From UBA4459 sp963776205 (lineage in GTDB: Bacteria > Bacteroidota > Bacteroidia > Bacteroidales > F082): 64,000 nucleotides of DNA. The DNA lies in NCBI GenBank assembly GCA_963776205.1, contig CAVZLR010000002.1, forward strand, positions 496,001-560,000, written 5' to 3'. The first letter of the stretch is position 1. Each line of letters begins with the position of its first letter. The notes under the pieces were generated by a model. It was not told where the DNA came from. It did not search any database and saw only the letters and a list, made by a program, of their open reading frames with translations. This document shows positions 1-8,844 of this stretch, piece after piece. Position numbers and translations under genes: made by a program.

Positions 1-401
1 TCCGATTTTCGAATACCTTCGAAAGAAAATTTGCTTAACCTCGGGCGTTCCTGCAAATAAAATTTAAGGTATACTTTTCCAGCATCAATTTTAGTTACAG
101 TAACACTAATGTTGTCGAATAAACCCTGGTCCCAAAGTTTCCTGATCGCATTGGTTATTTCTTCCCCGGGCATTTTCACACGTTCTCCAACTTCAAGTTG
201 CGAAAGCATTATTATAACATTCTTATCGAGGTACTTAATTCCTTCAACCTCTATACCACCAATGATATAATCAGCCGGACGCTCGTAATTGATTTTTGAC
301 AAATCATCTCCAATATTAATTTGGGCAATCGATATAAATGGAATGAATAAAATACCCATTAAAAGCAACCTCAATACGTCTTTTCCCGAACTCCTCATCA
401 T
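1..401 (-). CDS. bamA: BamA-type outer membrane assembly factor, N-terminal part (runs off window)
   Basis: I translated this frame directly; it is open from the double ATG at 401 to the window edge (about 133 residues). Residues 1-26 form a signal peptide ending in SIAQ. Next comes a POTRA-like fold with the motifs IIGGIEVEGIKYLD and NAIRKLWDQGLFDNI, then a second POTRA starting at KFSFEGIRK. BamA inserts beta-barrel proteins into the outer membrane. It follows uppS after 8 bases, and the order nadK-DUF6089-uppS-bamA is usual in Bacteroidota. The barrel domain lies outside the window. The identification is firm from the POTRA pattern and synteny. Confidence 0.9.
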   Translation of the reverse strand, partial: MMRSSGKDVLRLLLMGILFIPFISIAQINIGDDLSKINYERPADYIIGGIEVEGIKYLDKNVIIMLSQLEVGERVKMPGEEITNAIRKLWDQGLFDNISVTVTKIDAGKVYLKFYLQERPRLSKFSFEGIRKS

Positions 402-409
402 TTTTTCTT

Positions 410-1153
410 CTAGCTTTTAATTTGCTGACTTGTAAGGCCAAATCTTCTTTCCCTGTTTTGATAATCGACGATGGCCTCGTATAAGTCCTCTTTTTCAAAT
501 TCAGGCCAGAGTTTTTGAGTAAAATATAATTCTGTATAAGCTAACTGCCATAACAAAAAATTACTCAACCTTGCTTCACCGCTGGTTCTTATCAACAATT
601 CCGGATCAGGCATGCCGGCTGTAGATAATTTTTGTGAAAAATAATTTTCAGTTATCTCTTCAAAATTTACCTGCCCACTTTTTTGTTCATTAATGATTTT
701 TTTAACTGCATCAACAATCTCCCATCTCGAACTATAACTCATGGCAAGCGTTAGTGTCATCCGATCAAATCCGCTTGTATTATTAATAGTGGCCATAAGT
801 TTTGTGTAGTTTTCAGGTGGCAAACTTGACAAATCACCAATAGCGTTCAGACGGATATTATTTTTTTTAAGTGTTTCAAATTCCTGCTCAATGGTCTCAA
901 CAAAGAGGTTCATCAGGGCATTTACTTCAAATTGCGGTCGGTTCCAGTTTTCTGTTGAAAATGCATATAGCGTTAAATATTTAACTCCGAGTTCTGCCGC
1001 AGCCTCTGCAGCATTTCTAACTGCACCCACACCGTACTGATGGCCATAAACACGATCTTTACCTTGTTTCATGGCCCACCTCCCATTACCATCCATTATA
1101 ATGGCAATGTGTTTGGGTAATTTATCAGTTATGATCTGTGTTTTAAAACTCAT
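410..1153 (-). CDS. uppS: Isoprenyl transferase (undecaprenyl diphosphate synthase)
   Basis: A 247-residue cis-prenyltransferase, normal length for the family. It condenses isopentenyl diphosphates onto farnesyl diphosphate to make the C55 lipid carrier for peptidoglycan and O-antigen. The hallmark IMDGNGRWA lies at residues 19-27, with catalytic Asp21. The C-terminal substrate-binding signature LLIRTSGEARLSNFLLWQ is intact. It lies between DUF6089 and bamA with short gaps, so one operon with nadK as first gene is likely. Confidence 0.97.
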   Translation of the reverse strand: MSFKTQIITDKLPKHIAIIMDGNGRWAMKQGKDRVYGHQYGVGAVRNAAEAAAELGVKYLTLYAFSTENWNRPQFEVNALMNLFVETIEQEFETLKKNNIRLNAIGDLSSLPPENYTKLMATINNTSGFDRMTLTLAMSYSSRWEIVDAVKKIINEQKSGQVNFEEITENYFSQKLSTAGMPDPELLIRTSGEARLSNFLLWQLAYTELYFTQKLWPEFEKEDLYEAIVDYQNRERRFGLTSQQIKS

Positions 1154-1165
1154 TCATCTTTGCAT

Positions 1166-1981
1166 TTACCATTCAACATCTTTACACCTTTTGCTTCCGT
1201 AAAGATTGAATTTATAAGTGACCGATAATAAAGTAAAATTATACCAATCCATATTGGATTCATTTCCGCGCTGCATACCCGCTGAATGTGATAAGGTCGG
1301 ATCCGAAACCACATCAGCTGAAGTATAATAAGTAGTACTTATATCGTCAATATAATCTGTAAAGGTTTTTCGCATGCCCCATTCAAGGCTAAATCCTAAT
1401 CGTTTTGTTAAACTGTATTTAAAGCCTATACCAAACGGGACCGAAAGGCTCCATAGTTTATAGGGTGCCCTTCCTTCGTATTGCTGCTCAGGGTATTGAC
1501 TCTGCCCTTCTGTACCATGAGCCTGCAGGTTAACTCCATCAAAATTAAAGGGTTTAAATGTGAAGAAGCCGATTCCGCCAAAAATATAAGGTGTGAAATA
1601 ATTTTTCCGACTTCCTGTAAAATAGTCCCAAAAATTAAATTCTCCAACCAATGAAAAATCATTAATATTGGATTTAAAGTTTAAATCGCGGTTCTCAATT
1701 GCATTGGTTTTTAAGTCATCCCCAACCAACTTGCCTCTTGTAAATGCGAATCGGACGGCCCATCGTTTGTTAAAATTGTACCTAACCAAAGCCCCATATG
1801 CTATTTTCGACTGGCTATACGGAATGGCAGGGTTGATATCGCCTATATAATAAGAAACACCTGCTGAAGCACCTACTTCTAAAGTTTGCGCCTCCAAAAC
1901 ATTCGGCATTATAAAAATAAAACCGGCTAAAAGTCCGGTTAAAAGGCCAAAAAACCCGGTATTTCTTTTTTTGTACTTCAT
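1166..1981 (-). CDS. DUF6089-family outer membrane beta-barrel protein
   Basis: About 271 residues if it starts at the ATG at 1981. An upstream in-frame ATG at 2029 would add 16 residues before the signal peptide. The chosen start gives a clean signal peptide (basic MKYKKR, hydrophobic core, cleavage near EAQ). The mature part has alternating polar/aromatic beta strands, including AGVSYYIGDINP and ALVRYNFNKRWAVR, and ends in strands typical of small OmpA-like barrels. The family is Bacteroidota-specific and commonly sits between nadK and uppS, as here. Its function is not established. Confidence 0.85.
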   Translation of the reverse strand: MKYKKRNTGFFGLLTGLLAGFIFIMPNVLEAQTLEVGASAGVSYYIGDINPAIPYSQSKIAYGALVRYNFNKRWAVRFAFTRGKLVGDDLKTNAIENRDLNFKSNINDFSLVGEFNFWDYFTGSRKNYFTPYIFGGIGFFTFKPFNFDGVNLQAHGTEGQSQYPEQQYEGRAPYKLWSLSVPFGIGFKYSLTKRLGFSLEWGMRKTFTDYIDDISTTYYTSADVVSDPTLSHSAGMQRGNESNMDWYNFTLLSVTYKFNLYGSKRCKDVEW

Positions 1982-2059
1982 CCTGAAATTGAGCGCCAAA
2001 AATATCATTTTTTTGCTTATCATAAACATATTTTATTTATCCGATTTCCAGCAGATAAA

Positions 2060-2938
2060 TCAATTCCTAGTATCAACACCCCAAAGCAATTTATCACGTA
2101 TGGTTGAAAAGAAATCTTTGTTATTCATTTCAACAAGATTAACTTCAAAATCGCATCTTCTGATGATCAATTCATCTTCTTTATTAATAGAAGAATGCCG
2201 TGAATCCATCGTCATTAGATATGTATCTTCCCGGCCACCAATCCTGATCCTGATTGTACTGCTATCCTGAATAACGATAGGCCTAACCGTTAAATTGTGT
2301 GAAGCAATTGGGGCTATTACAAAATTTTGCGACCCCGGACTCATTATGGGACCTCCAACACTTAATGAATACGCAGTTGAACCTGTTGGAGTTGAAACAA
2401 TAAGTCCATCTCCCCAATAAGAATTTAGAAATTTGTCATCCACATAAACATGAACCACTACTAAGGAAGTAGTGTTGTTACGGTATATCGTCAGATCATT
2501 CAGGGCGAAATTAAGTTCCCCAAAGATTTCTTTTGGTTGATCTAATTGTAAAAGTGCTCTTTTATTTAGGTAAAACTCTCCTTTAAAAATACTTTCAAGA
2601 GCTTGTTTGATTTCATTTTTTGAAATACTTGATAAAAATCCCAATCGACCTAAATTAAAACCAAGAATTGGAATGCCTGAATCGCGCACAAAAGGTACTG
2701 TATCAAGGATCGTCCCGTCACCACCAATTGAAAACAACATATCCGTTTTTTCTTTCAGATCGTTATGGGAATTGAAAAAGCTTAAATTGCCAGGTAAACT
2801 CAGTCTGGCTTTAACCTTTTCATGAAATGGCTTATACATACATAACTGGTTGTTATTTCGAACCAGTTCGTCAATTATTTGCTGAAGATATTTTTGCTGA
2901 TCTTCCTTATAATCTTTTCCAAATAATGCAACTTTCAT
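2060..2938 (-). CDS. nadK: NAD kinase
   Basis: A 292-residue ATP-NAD kinase making NADP from NAD. The catalytic GGDGT is at residues 72-76, the NADLT-type motif appears as ALNDLT at 145-150, and the glycine-rich TPTGSTAYS is at 183-191. It is the first gene of the run toward bamA. A consensus promoter box lies 22 bases upstream, giving a short leader of about 15 bases. Confidence 0.97.
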   Translation of the reverse strand: MKVALFGKDYKEDQQKYLQQIIDELVRNNNQLCMYKPFHEKVKARLSLPGNLSFFNSHNDLKEKTDMLFSIGGDGTILDTVPFVRDSGIPILGFNLGRLGFLSSISKNEIKQALESIFKGEFYLNKRALLQLDQPKEIFGELNFALNDLTIYRNNTTSLVVVHVYVDDKFLNSYWGDGLIVSTPTGSTAYSLSVGGPIMSPGSQNFVIAPIASHNLTVRPIVIQDSSTIRIRIGGREDTYLMTMDSRHSSINKEDELIIRRCDFEVNLVEMNNKDFFSTIRDKLLWGVDTRN

Positions 2939-2959
2939 TCAGGCAGCTTATTAAGGATA

Positions 2960-2967
2960 CAAAACTA
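2960..2967 (-). promoter_or_regulatory. Promoter -7 box (TAGTTTTG) for nadK operon
   Basis: It matches the Bacteroidota -7 consensus TAnnTTTG exactly on the minus strand and lies 22 bases before the nadK ATG. The start site would fall near 2953. Confidence 0.6.
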
Positions 2968-3078
2968 ATTGAAAATTTAGTAAAAAAAAGAGGTGAAAAG
3001 AATGCCAGGGCTGTTTTTACGTATTCTTAACTTTTTTTAACTTGAAATGGGTTTTAAGAAGAGGCAGTCCTAACTTTA

Positions 3079-3741
3079 TTAAATATTCAGATAATTGATC
3101 AGCGAGTCATAATTATCTTTTAAGCTTTCAAGGTCATCTTCTTCTCCGAATGAAGCTTTTACAAAATAACCATACCGGTCAAATGTTTGCAAAACTGATC
3201 CAATATCTGTTTTATTCAATTTGATGGCTACTTCCAGCCTCGTCGATTCAGGGTGGTTTGCCAGAAAAAGACTCAAAACTTTGGAGTCGTTTGATTGTAC
3301 AATCTGGGCTATTTCAGTCAGGTTGTAATCATTTTCACTCATTTCCAGAACTATGATTCCTCCAGGATTTTCAAGTGCAAATGAACCGGCCATATAATTT
3401 ATGAGTTGATGCATACTCACACACCCAAGGTATTTCTCATGATCATCCAGTACGGGTATCAGTGTTAGTTTTAAACTGCTGACCAACTTCAGAACATCAT
3501 ATAAATGCTGATGTTCATTTACATAAGGATGCTTTAATGAAAGCTTATGATTGCCCAAAGGTTGCTTCAGGTTATTTAAATCATAAATATCCTGCTCGCT
3601 TATCAAACCCAAAAAGTTCTCACCATTTACAATCGGCAAATGCGACACTTTCAATTCTTCCATAAGACGGATAGCATCTTCACCCGTTTGAGATGTTTTT
3701 AGCGGAAGGATTTCTCCGGTGATTAATTGACGTGCAATCAT
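3079..3741 (-). CDS. CBS-domain protein with C-terminal ACT-like region
   Basis: A 220-residue cytoplasmic protein. Two CBS motifs span about residues 1-60 and 70-125, with the typical SHLPIVNG...LGLISEQD and LIPVLDD...LGCVSMHQL patterns. The remainder resembles an ACT-type domain. CBS pairs bind adenosyl ligands and usually act as sensors. Its position upstream of nadK is common in Bacteroidota. The ligand and partner cannot be told from the sequence. Confidence 0.8.
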   Translation of the reverse strand: MIARQLITGEILPLKTSQTGEDAIRLMEELKVSHLPIVNGENFLGLISEQDIYDLNNLKQPLGNHKLSLKHPYVNEHQHLYDVLKLVSSLKLTLIPVLDDHEKYLGCVSMHQLINYMAGSFALENPGGIIVLEMSENDYNLTEIAQIVQSNDSKVLSLFLANHPESTRLEVAIKLNKTDIGSVLQTFDRYGYFVKASFGEEDDLESLKDNYDSLINYLNI

Positions 3742-3788
3742 ACAAATTGTTCGTTTCAGGCTTTTTCATATTTTGAAAAAATAAAGTG

Positions 3789-3796
3789 CAAAGATA
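3789..3796 (-). promoter_or_regulatory. Promoter -7 box (TATCTTTG) for the CBS gene
   Basis: An exact TAnnTTTG match on the minus strand. The predicted start site is near 3782, leaving a leader of about 40 bases. Confidence 0.55.
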
Positions 3797-3811
3797 TGAA
3801 GAAGTTGATAT

Positions 3812-4730
3812 CTACATTAAATTTTCAAGCATATTGAGATAATTAACATACCTGAATTCCGCAATTTCCTTTCTTCCCAAGGCCTGTATTATGGCACATC
3901 CAGGTTCATCAACATGCAGGCAATTGTTGAACCTGCAATCATGCATGAGTTCACGCATTTCAGGAAATCGCTGCCCTAGCTCCTCTTTCTCAAACTCAAC
4001 CAGTCCAAACTCCTTAATACCGGGCGTGTCGATTATAGCTCCGCCGAAACTCAGATGAAACATTTCTGCAAAAGTAGTTGTATGCTTTCCCTTCTCATGG
4101 TATTCAGAAATAATTCCTTCCTTAAGTTTTAAAGCTGGATCAATAGCATTAATGAGTGCTGATTTACCAACACCAGAATGTCCTGCCAGCAGGCTCACTT
4201 TATCCACAAGCATTTGTTTGAATTCTTCCAGATGTATTTGTTCAGGTACAGAAGTAACCAGGCAACTATATCCGACATTTTTATATGTTTCCAGATAATA
4301 TTCAAGCTGTTCATTTATCTTCTTATCGTAAAGGTCTGATTTATTAAAGATGATTGATGCCGGGATGTGATAAGCTTCAGCAGTAGTGAGGAAACGATCA
4401 ATAAAGCCCGTTGAAGTTCTTGGTTTCATTAACGAAACAATAACAATGGCCTGATCAATATTGGATGCAATGATATGCGTTGTCTTTGGAAAGCTTGGTA
4501 GCTTTACGTATGATATAATTTTTTCGCTCATGGATGTTAATGATTACCGCGTTACCAGAGGGCGACAATTCTAATTCCACTTCGTCTCCTACTGCAACTG
4601 GATTTGTTGTTTTTATGCCTTTGATACGAAAAAGGCCTTTGATTCTGCACTCGACGATCTCCCCATTTTTGGTTCGCACTGTGTACCAACTTCCTGTAGA
4701 CCTGACAACAATACCTTGTTTATAAACCAT
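3812..4730 (-). CDS. rsgA: Ribosome small-subunit GTPase RsgA, with one frameshift
   Basis: The gene is read in two frames: N-terminal OB fold (4730 to about 4505) and GTPase plus zinc domain (about 4510 to 3812). Joining at LSK/TTHIIASN restores the family sequence, so one base has been gained or lost near 4505-4515. The circularly permuted GTPase is complete: NKSD, GHSGVGKSAL (G1), DTPG (G3). The zinc module follows as CRFNNCLHVDEPGC. RsgA tests late 30S assembly. The start overlaps the cupin stop by one base (TAATG). The indel is either a sequence error or a recent inactivation; the intact remainder favours error. Confidence 0.9.
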
Positions 4731-4999
4731 TAAGGAAAATTATAGTGTTTTTTAACGGCTTTTTTGATGTCCCAAATACATTTCAAGCCTTTTCTAAATG
4801 TTACAAAATCGCCGGGTTTGACAGACACAGTTCCTTTATCAGTTTCAACAGTAAATTCGCCTTCAAGAATGTAACATTGCTCATCACCCTCATAGGTCCA
4901 ATCGAAACGTGAAGGTTCTTTGGTCCAGACAGGCCATAAAAAAACACCGGATTCTTTGAGGTGATTTTCACTTAGTTTTTCGACTTTTATACCATCCAT
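4730..4999 (-). CDS. Small cupin-domain protein (DUF861/EutQ-like)
   Basis: 89 residues forming a single cupin barrel. The first motif region contains YEGDEQCYILEGEFTVET and the second VKPGDFVTFRKG. The usual metal-binding histidines are not obvious, as in many DUF861 proteins. It overlaps rsgA by one base, so translational coupling is likely. The substrate is unknown. Confidence 0.8.
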   Translation of the reverse strand: MDGIKVEKLSENHLKESGVFLWPVWTKEPSRFDWTYEGDEQCYILEGEFTVETDKGTVSVKPGDFVTFRKGLKCIWDIKKAVKKHYNFP

Positions 5000-5055
5000 T
5001 TGATTAAGTTATGGGATTTCATTTTTAAACAGCCTTTAAAAATACAAACTATTCT

Positions 5056-5063
5056 TATATTTG
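5056..5063 (+). promoter_or_regulatory. Promoter -7 box (TATATTTG) for the PrsW-like gene
   Basis: An exact TAnnTTTG match. It overlaps the first possible start codons at 5061/5064, so translation must start downstream, at the ATG at 5091. Confidence 0.6.
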
Positions 5064-5090
5064 ATGGATTTTCACAAATTCAAGTTCATT

Positions 5091-5777
5091 ATGGACACAG
5101 CTGCATATCTATCGTTTCTGATCAGTCCGATAATTCTGATCATAACATTCATTATGATCCGTTACCGTTATCATCCAAAGAGCTGGAATAATATTATAAA
5201 AGCTGCCCTTTCAGGACTTGCAGGTGTTGTATTCCTACTGATAGCCAATTACATAATGGACCTTATCTGGAACGGAAGCTTGTTCAATTTGAGAAGAATG
5301 ACATTTTATGTTTTTGTAGTAGTAGCTTTAAGTGCCGAATTGGGAAAGATGCTGCCATTGCGCTTGCATTTTTATAACAAACCTGGTTTTAAAGGACCTT
5401 TTGAGAGCATTCGATACTCAATTATCATTTCATTATTCTATTCGATGATCGCAGTTGTGCTATTTGCTTTCGATATAGTGGGAACTGATAAAATAAAAAC
5501 ACCATTGTTATTTTTGTATTCCTATCCTTTTGCAAATATCTTCTTCGGTATTGTTATGGGGTTTTTTATAGGCTTGGGGAAAATGCGGAAAAATGTTTTA
5601 ATTGATGAGTCGGTGGCTTTGTTTATTACGAGTTTCTTTCACGGCCTTTTCTACTTTTGCTTTATCTCATCCGATATACGGCTGTTTGTAGTTACAACCA
5701 TAGGTTTTATAATAATTGGAATTATGCTGCTCATTAAATCGATGTCGTTTACAACGGACAAAGATCAGGCGGTATAG
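5091..5777 (+). CDS. PrsW-like multi-pass membrane protein
   Basis: 228 residues from the ATG at 5091, chosen because the promoter box covers the earlier starts. About seven hydrophobic segments are visible. ELGKMLPLR after the third segment, followed by GPFESIRYS and a late SFFHGLFYF, recalls the Glu and His motifs of PrsW intramembrane proteases, but only one Glu of the usual EE pair is present. Assignment to the family is tentative and protease activity doubtful. The 3' end overlaps dprA, on the opposite strand, by 13 bases. Confidence 0.55.
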   Translation: MDTAAYLSFLISPIILIITFIMIRYRYHPKSWNNIIKAALSGLAGVVFLLIANYIMDLIWNGSLFNLRRMTFYVFVVVALSAELGKMLPLRLHFYNKPGFKGPFESIRYSIIISLFYSMIAVVLFAFDIVGTDKIKTPLLFLYSYPFANIFFGIVMGFFIGLGKMRKNVLIDESVALFITSFFHGLFYFCFISSDIRLFVVTTIGFIIIGIMLLIKSMSFTTDKDQAV

Positions 5778-6863
5778 AGTTTTCCGGGCAAACTTTTTAC
5801 AAGACCTTCAAATTCCAGATTTAGCAAAGATGCTGCTACTTTAGAAGTGCTCAGCTTTGTTTTAAGTGTAAGTTGGTCAATGGCTATTTCCTTGTGCTCC
5901 TGGATCGTTTTTAAAATTAATTTTTGTTCATCAGTAAGGTGCACGAATAATTCCGTTTGCGGTTTTTGGTCGATTTTTTTTTCTTCCCAGCCCATTAAAT
6001 AAGCAATATCATTTCCATTTTCAGCCAATGCTGCACGGTTTGTTTTGATCAGAAAATGGCATCCTCTTGAATAATCATCACCGATTCTTCCTGGAACTGC
6101 AAACACATCCCTGTTGTATGAATTAGCAATCTCTGCAGTTATTAATGCGCCACCTTTTCTGTCCGATTCAATAACCAGCACCGCATCCACCATACCTGCA
6201 ACGATGCGATTGCGTTTTGGAAAATTCTCCCTGTCAGGTTTTGAATTGGAAATGAATTCAGTCATTAACCCTCCCTGATCAATCATTTTTTCTGCCAGTT
6301 TGCGGTTTTGAGCAGGATAAATCCTGTCTAACCCATGGCCTAAAACACCAATGGTATCCATACCCAAATCCAATGACTTTCGATGCGCACAACTATCTAT
6401 CCCGTATGCCAAACCACTAACAACAGTTACATCACGACTTTTTAATTCATCAATTATTTCTTCGCACCTCGCTTTGCCATAATTGGTGGCCCGGCGCGTT
6501 CCCACGATGGATATAACCCGTTTAGCATTCAAGTTGGTATTACCCTTAAAGTATAACATTAGCGGGCCATCTTCACAGTTTAATAAACGTGCAGGATAGG
6601 CAGGATCTGTAAAAAACAGTGGTTTGATTTTAAATTTCTGAATAAACTCTATTTCCGTTTCAGCCCGATGTCAAAACCTGCTGGCTTTTTATAAGATTTA
6701 CTGTTGTTTTTCCAATACCTGGTATTTTTAATAAAGCTGCTTTTGTTTCCTTAAAAACCGCTTCGGGACTACCACAATAAGCCATTAATTTTTTCCCGTT
6801 AATATCTCCAACACCTCTGATAAGGGTTAATCCAATCTGATAAATCAATTGTGGTGTCGACAT
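5765..6863 (-). CDS. dprA: DNA-processing protein DprA, with one frameshift
   Basis: DprA loads RecA on incoming single-stranded DNA during natural transformation. The N-terminal part (MSTPQLIYQIGL onward, helix-hairpin-helix KIPGIGKTT) stops at 6660. A second frame continues with AETEIEFIQKF and then the Rossmann core: GTRRATNYG, SGLAYGIDSCAH, GHGLDRIYP. The C-terminal winged-helix region is present. A single missing base at about 6660 joins the two. I use the ATG at 6863 because a consensus promoter ends only 6 bases before it; the longer start at 6896 lies upstream of that promoter. Confidence 0.9.
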
Positions 6864-6868
6864 GTCTT

Positions 6869-6876
6869 CAAAAATA
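6869..6876 (-). promoter_or_regulatory. Promoter -7 box (TATTTTTG) for dprA
   Basis: An exact TAnnTTTG match. Its last base is 6 bases from the dprA ATG, which predicts a leaderless or nearly leaderless transcript. Confidence 0.55.
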
Positions 6877-6909
6877 AAATAAATATGCAATTGCAAACAT
6901 CAATATTGA

Positions 6910-6917
6910 TAGTTTTG
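6910..6917 (+). promoter_or_regulatory. Promoter -7 box (TAGTTTTG) for the glycosyltransferase
   Basis: An exact TAnnTTTG match 10 bases before the ATG at 6927. It is divergent from the dprA promoter, with about 30 bases between the two boxes. Confidence 0.55.
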
Positions 6918-6926
6918 TGATGGATT

Positions 6927-8017
6927 ATGCCTGAAAAAAAAACAGTATTAATTACTCCGCTCAACTGGGGACTCGGTCATGCAACGCGAATAGTTCCGGT
7001 TATTGAGTATCTTTTAAATAAAGACACTAAAGTTATCATCGCTGCAGATAAAAGACCTTTTGAATTTTTGAAACAAAGATTTCCTGAAACTGTGATAATC
7101 AGACTCCCAGGTTTTGAACCCCGTTATCCAAAAAATACGATGATGGCATTACGGATGCTATTGTCATTTCCAAAGCTATGGCAACAAAGCAAGGTAGCAC
7201 ATTCCACCTTACAGGAAATCATTAGAAAAAATATGGTTGATATTGTTATTTCTGATAACAGGTATGAGTGTTATTCAAAGAACACCTACAACATCTTTAT
7301 CACACATCAGCTCAATATCCAAACAAAAGGTACACAAAAACTATTTCAGCCTTTTATTAAAAGGATCATCAAAAATTTCATTAAAAAATATGATGAACTC
7401 TGGATCCCTGATTTTGAAGACCCGATTGAAAACCTTTCCGGTAAACTATCGCATGTAAAGAGATTTCCAATAGAAAACTATCATTTCATAGGTCCGCTCA
7501 GCAGATTTAAACCCATGGCAACCAATTTACAGGTCGATGAAATTGATGTGCTGGTAATCCTCTCAGGTCCTGAACCACAGCGCACCATCCTTGAGAAAAT
7601 GGTCGTAAAACAATCATTAAGGAGCGGGTTAAAAACTACTATCCTTCAAAGCAAACCCGAAGAGAATACGACGATTCAAAAAGGAAACCTCCGGATTTTT
7701 TCACATGTAAATGACGATCAAATGACTGCCCTGATCCAATCAGCATCCATTATTATCAGCCGTCCGGGTTACTCCACGGTTATGGATTTATGTGTTTTTG
7801 GTAAAAAAGCAATTTTTATTCCTACCCCCGGACAAACCGAACAGGAATATTTAGCGCAAAAAATGAAATTGCAGGGATATTGTTACACAACAAGCCAAAA
7901 GACTTTTCTGTTGGAGCAATGCCTTTCAGCCGCTGAATCATACTCAGGTTTGCCAAAAATCGAATGGAAAAACAAGGTAGGAATTCTGATTGACAATCTT
8001 CTATCAGTAGTATATAG
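6927..8017 (+). CDS. MurG-like glycosyltransferase (GT28 fold); 3' end uncertain
   Basis: About 360 residues. The N-terminal Rossmann half starts with PLNWGLGHATRIVPVIEYL, the nucleotide-sugar-transferase signature of MurG/MGDG-synthase-like enzymes. The C-terminal half has the donor-site pattern SRPGYSTVMDLCVFGKKAIFIPTPGQTEQEYLA. The acceptor is unknown. The frame stays open into the hemerythrin gene, giving one 638-codon ORF. Both other frames have stops at 8010 and 8017, just where the homology-like part ends, so a small indel upstream of 8010 probably destroyed the natural stop. The alternative is a true two-domain fusion, which I consider less likely. Confidence 0.75.
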
Positions 8018-8085
8018 ACTAGCTGGGCTGAATAACTACAACTTTCTCTTGCTGTTTATATACTCATCATCGGTGATTTTATATG

Positions 8086-8093
8086 TATTTTTG
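8086..8093 (+). promoter_or_regulatory. Promoter -7 box (TATTTTTG) for the hemerythrin gene
   Basis: An exact TAnnTTTG match 18 bases before the ATG at 8112, in what reads as intergenic DNA. It is evidence that the hemerythrin gene is separate from the glycosyltransferase. Confidence 0.55.
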
Positions 8094-8111
8094 CCCAAAT
8101 TCATCTCTAAA

Positions 8112-8843
8112 ATGCGAATTGAAAAAGATATGAAGCTGGCGGATGTGATCCACCATGATTTCAGTTTAATTCCTGTTATCAACCGATTTGGCATCCATCT
8201 TGGGATTGGTGATGGAACAATTGGAGAAATCTGTATGAACAGAAATGTAAACACAGAGTTTTTTCTGACCATATTAAATACCTATCATGACCCACAATAT
8301 TTTCCGAAAAAACAACTCCAAAGTTTTCAATTAACCATGCTGATTGAATATTTGAGAAAAGCACACCAGTTTTACCTGGATCGAAAAATTCCTGAAATAA
8401 GAAATCTGATCTTCAAGTTAATGGAAGAATCTGATCAACATAAAGACAGGTACCAGCTGGCAGTGAATTTTTTTAAGGAATACGAGGAAGAATTCACCAG
8501 ACATATCGACCGTGAGGAAGAGGTGGTATATCCCTATGTATACGAACTGGAAAAAGCAATTAAAAATGGTAAAGCATCCGCGGCACTTCTTGACCAGATG
8601 GAATCGTATTCGATCATGGATTATGAAGATGAACACGATAATGTGGAAGAAAAGCTTTTCGACCTGAAAAATTTAATTATCAAATATTTACCTGCACCCA
8701 GAAATGAATCAACAAGTTACAGGATATTACTGGAGCTTTTTGAACTGGAAAAGGACTTGCGTGAACATGCCCGTATTGAAGATATGATATTGGTTCCAAA
8801 GGTTGAGGCTATGGAATTCACCATTCAAAAAATGATCAGGTAA
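8112..8843 (+). CDS. Hemerythrin-domain protein (RIC/ScdA-like)
   Basis: 243 residues from the ATG at 8112. An N-terminal DUF542-like segment (MKLADVIHHDFSLIPVINRF...GTIGEIC) precedes an alpha-helical hemerythrin domain. Candidate di-iron ligands are visible in KAHQFYLDR, TRHIDREEEVVYPY, DEHDNVEEKL and REHARIEDMILVPKV. The fold resembles RIC proteins, which repair nitrosatively damaged iron-sulfur clusters; an oxygen- or NO-related role is inferred. A LuxR regulator starts one base after the stop, so the two are likely co-expressed. Confidence 0.8.
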   Translation: MRIEKDMKLADVIHHDFSLIPVINRFGIHLGIGDGTIGEICMNRNVNTEFFLTILNTYHDPQYFPKKQLQSFQLTMLIEYLRKAHQFYLDRKIPEIRNLIFKLMEESDQHKDRYQLAVNFFKEYEEEFTRHIDREEEVVYPYVYELEKAIKNGKASAALLDQMESYSIMDYEDEHDNVEEKLFDLKNLIIKYLPAPRNESTSYRILLELFELEKDLREHARIEDMILVPKVEAMEFTIQKMIR

Positions 8844-8844
8844 G

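Noticed and set aside
4455..4531. Programmed frameshifting in rsgA
   Set aside because: No slippery heptamer with downstream structure is apparent, and RsgA is not known to use frameshifting; a plain indel is simpler.
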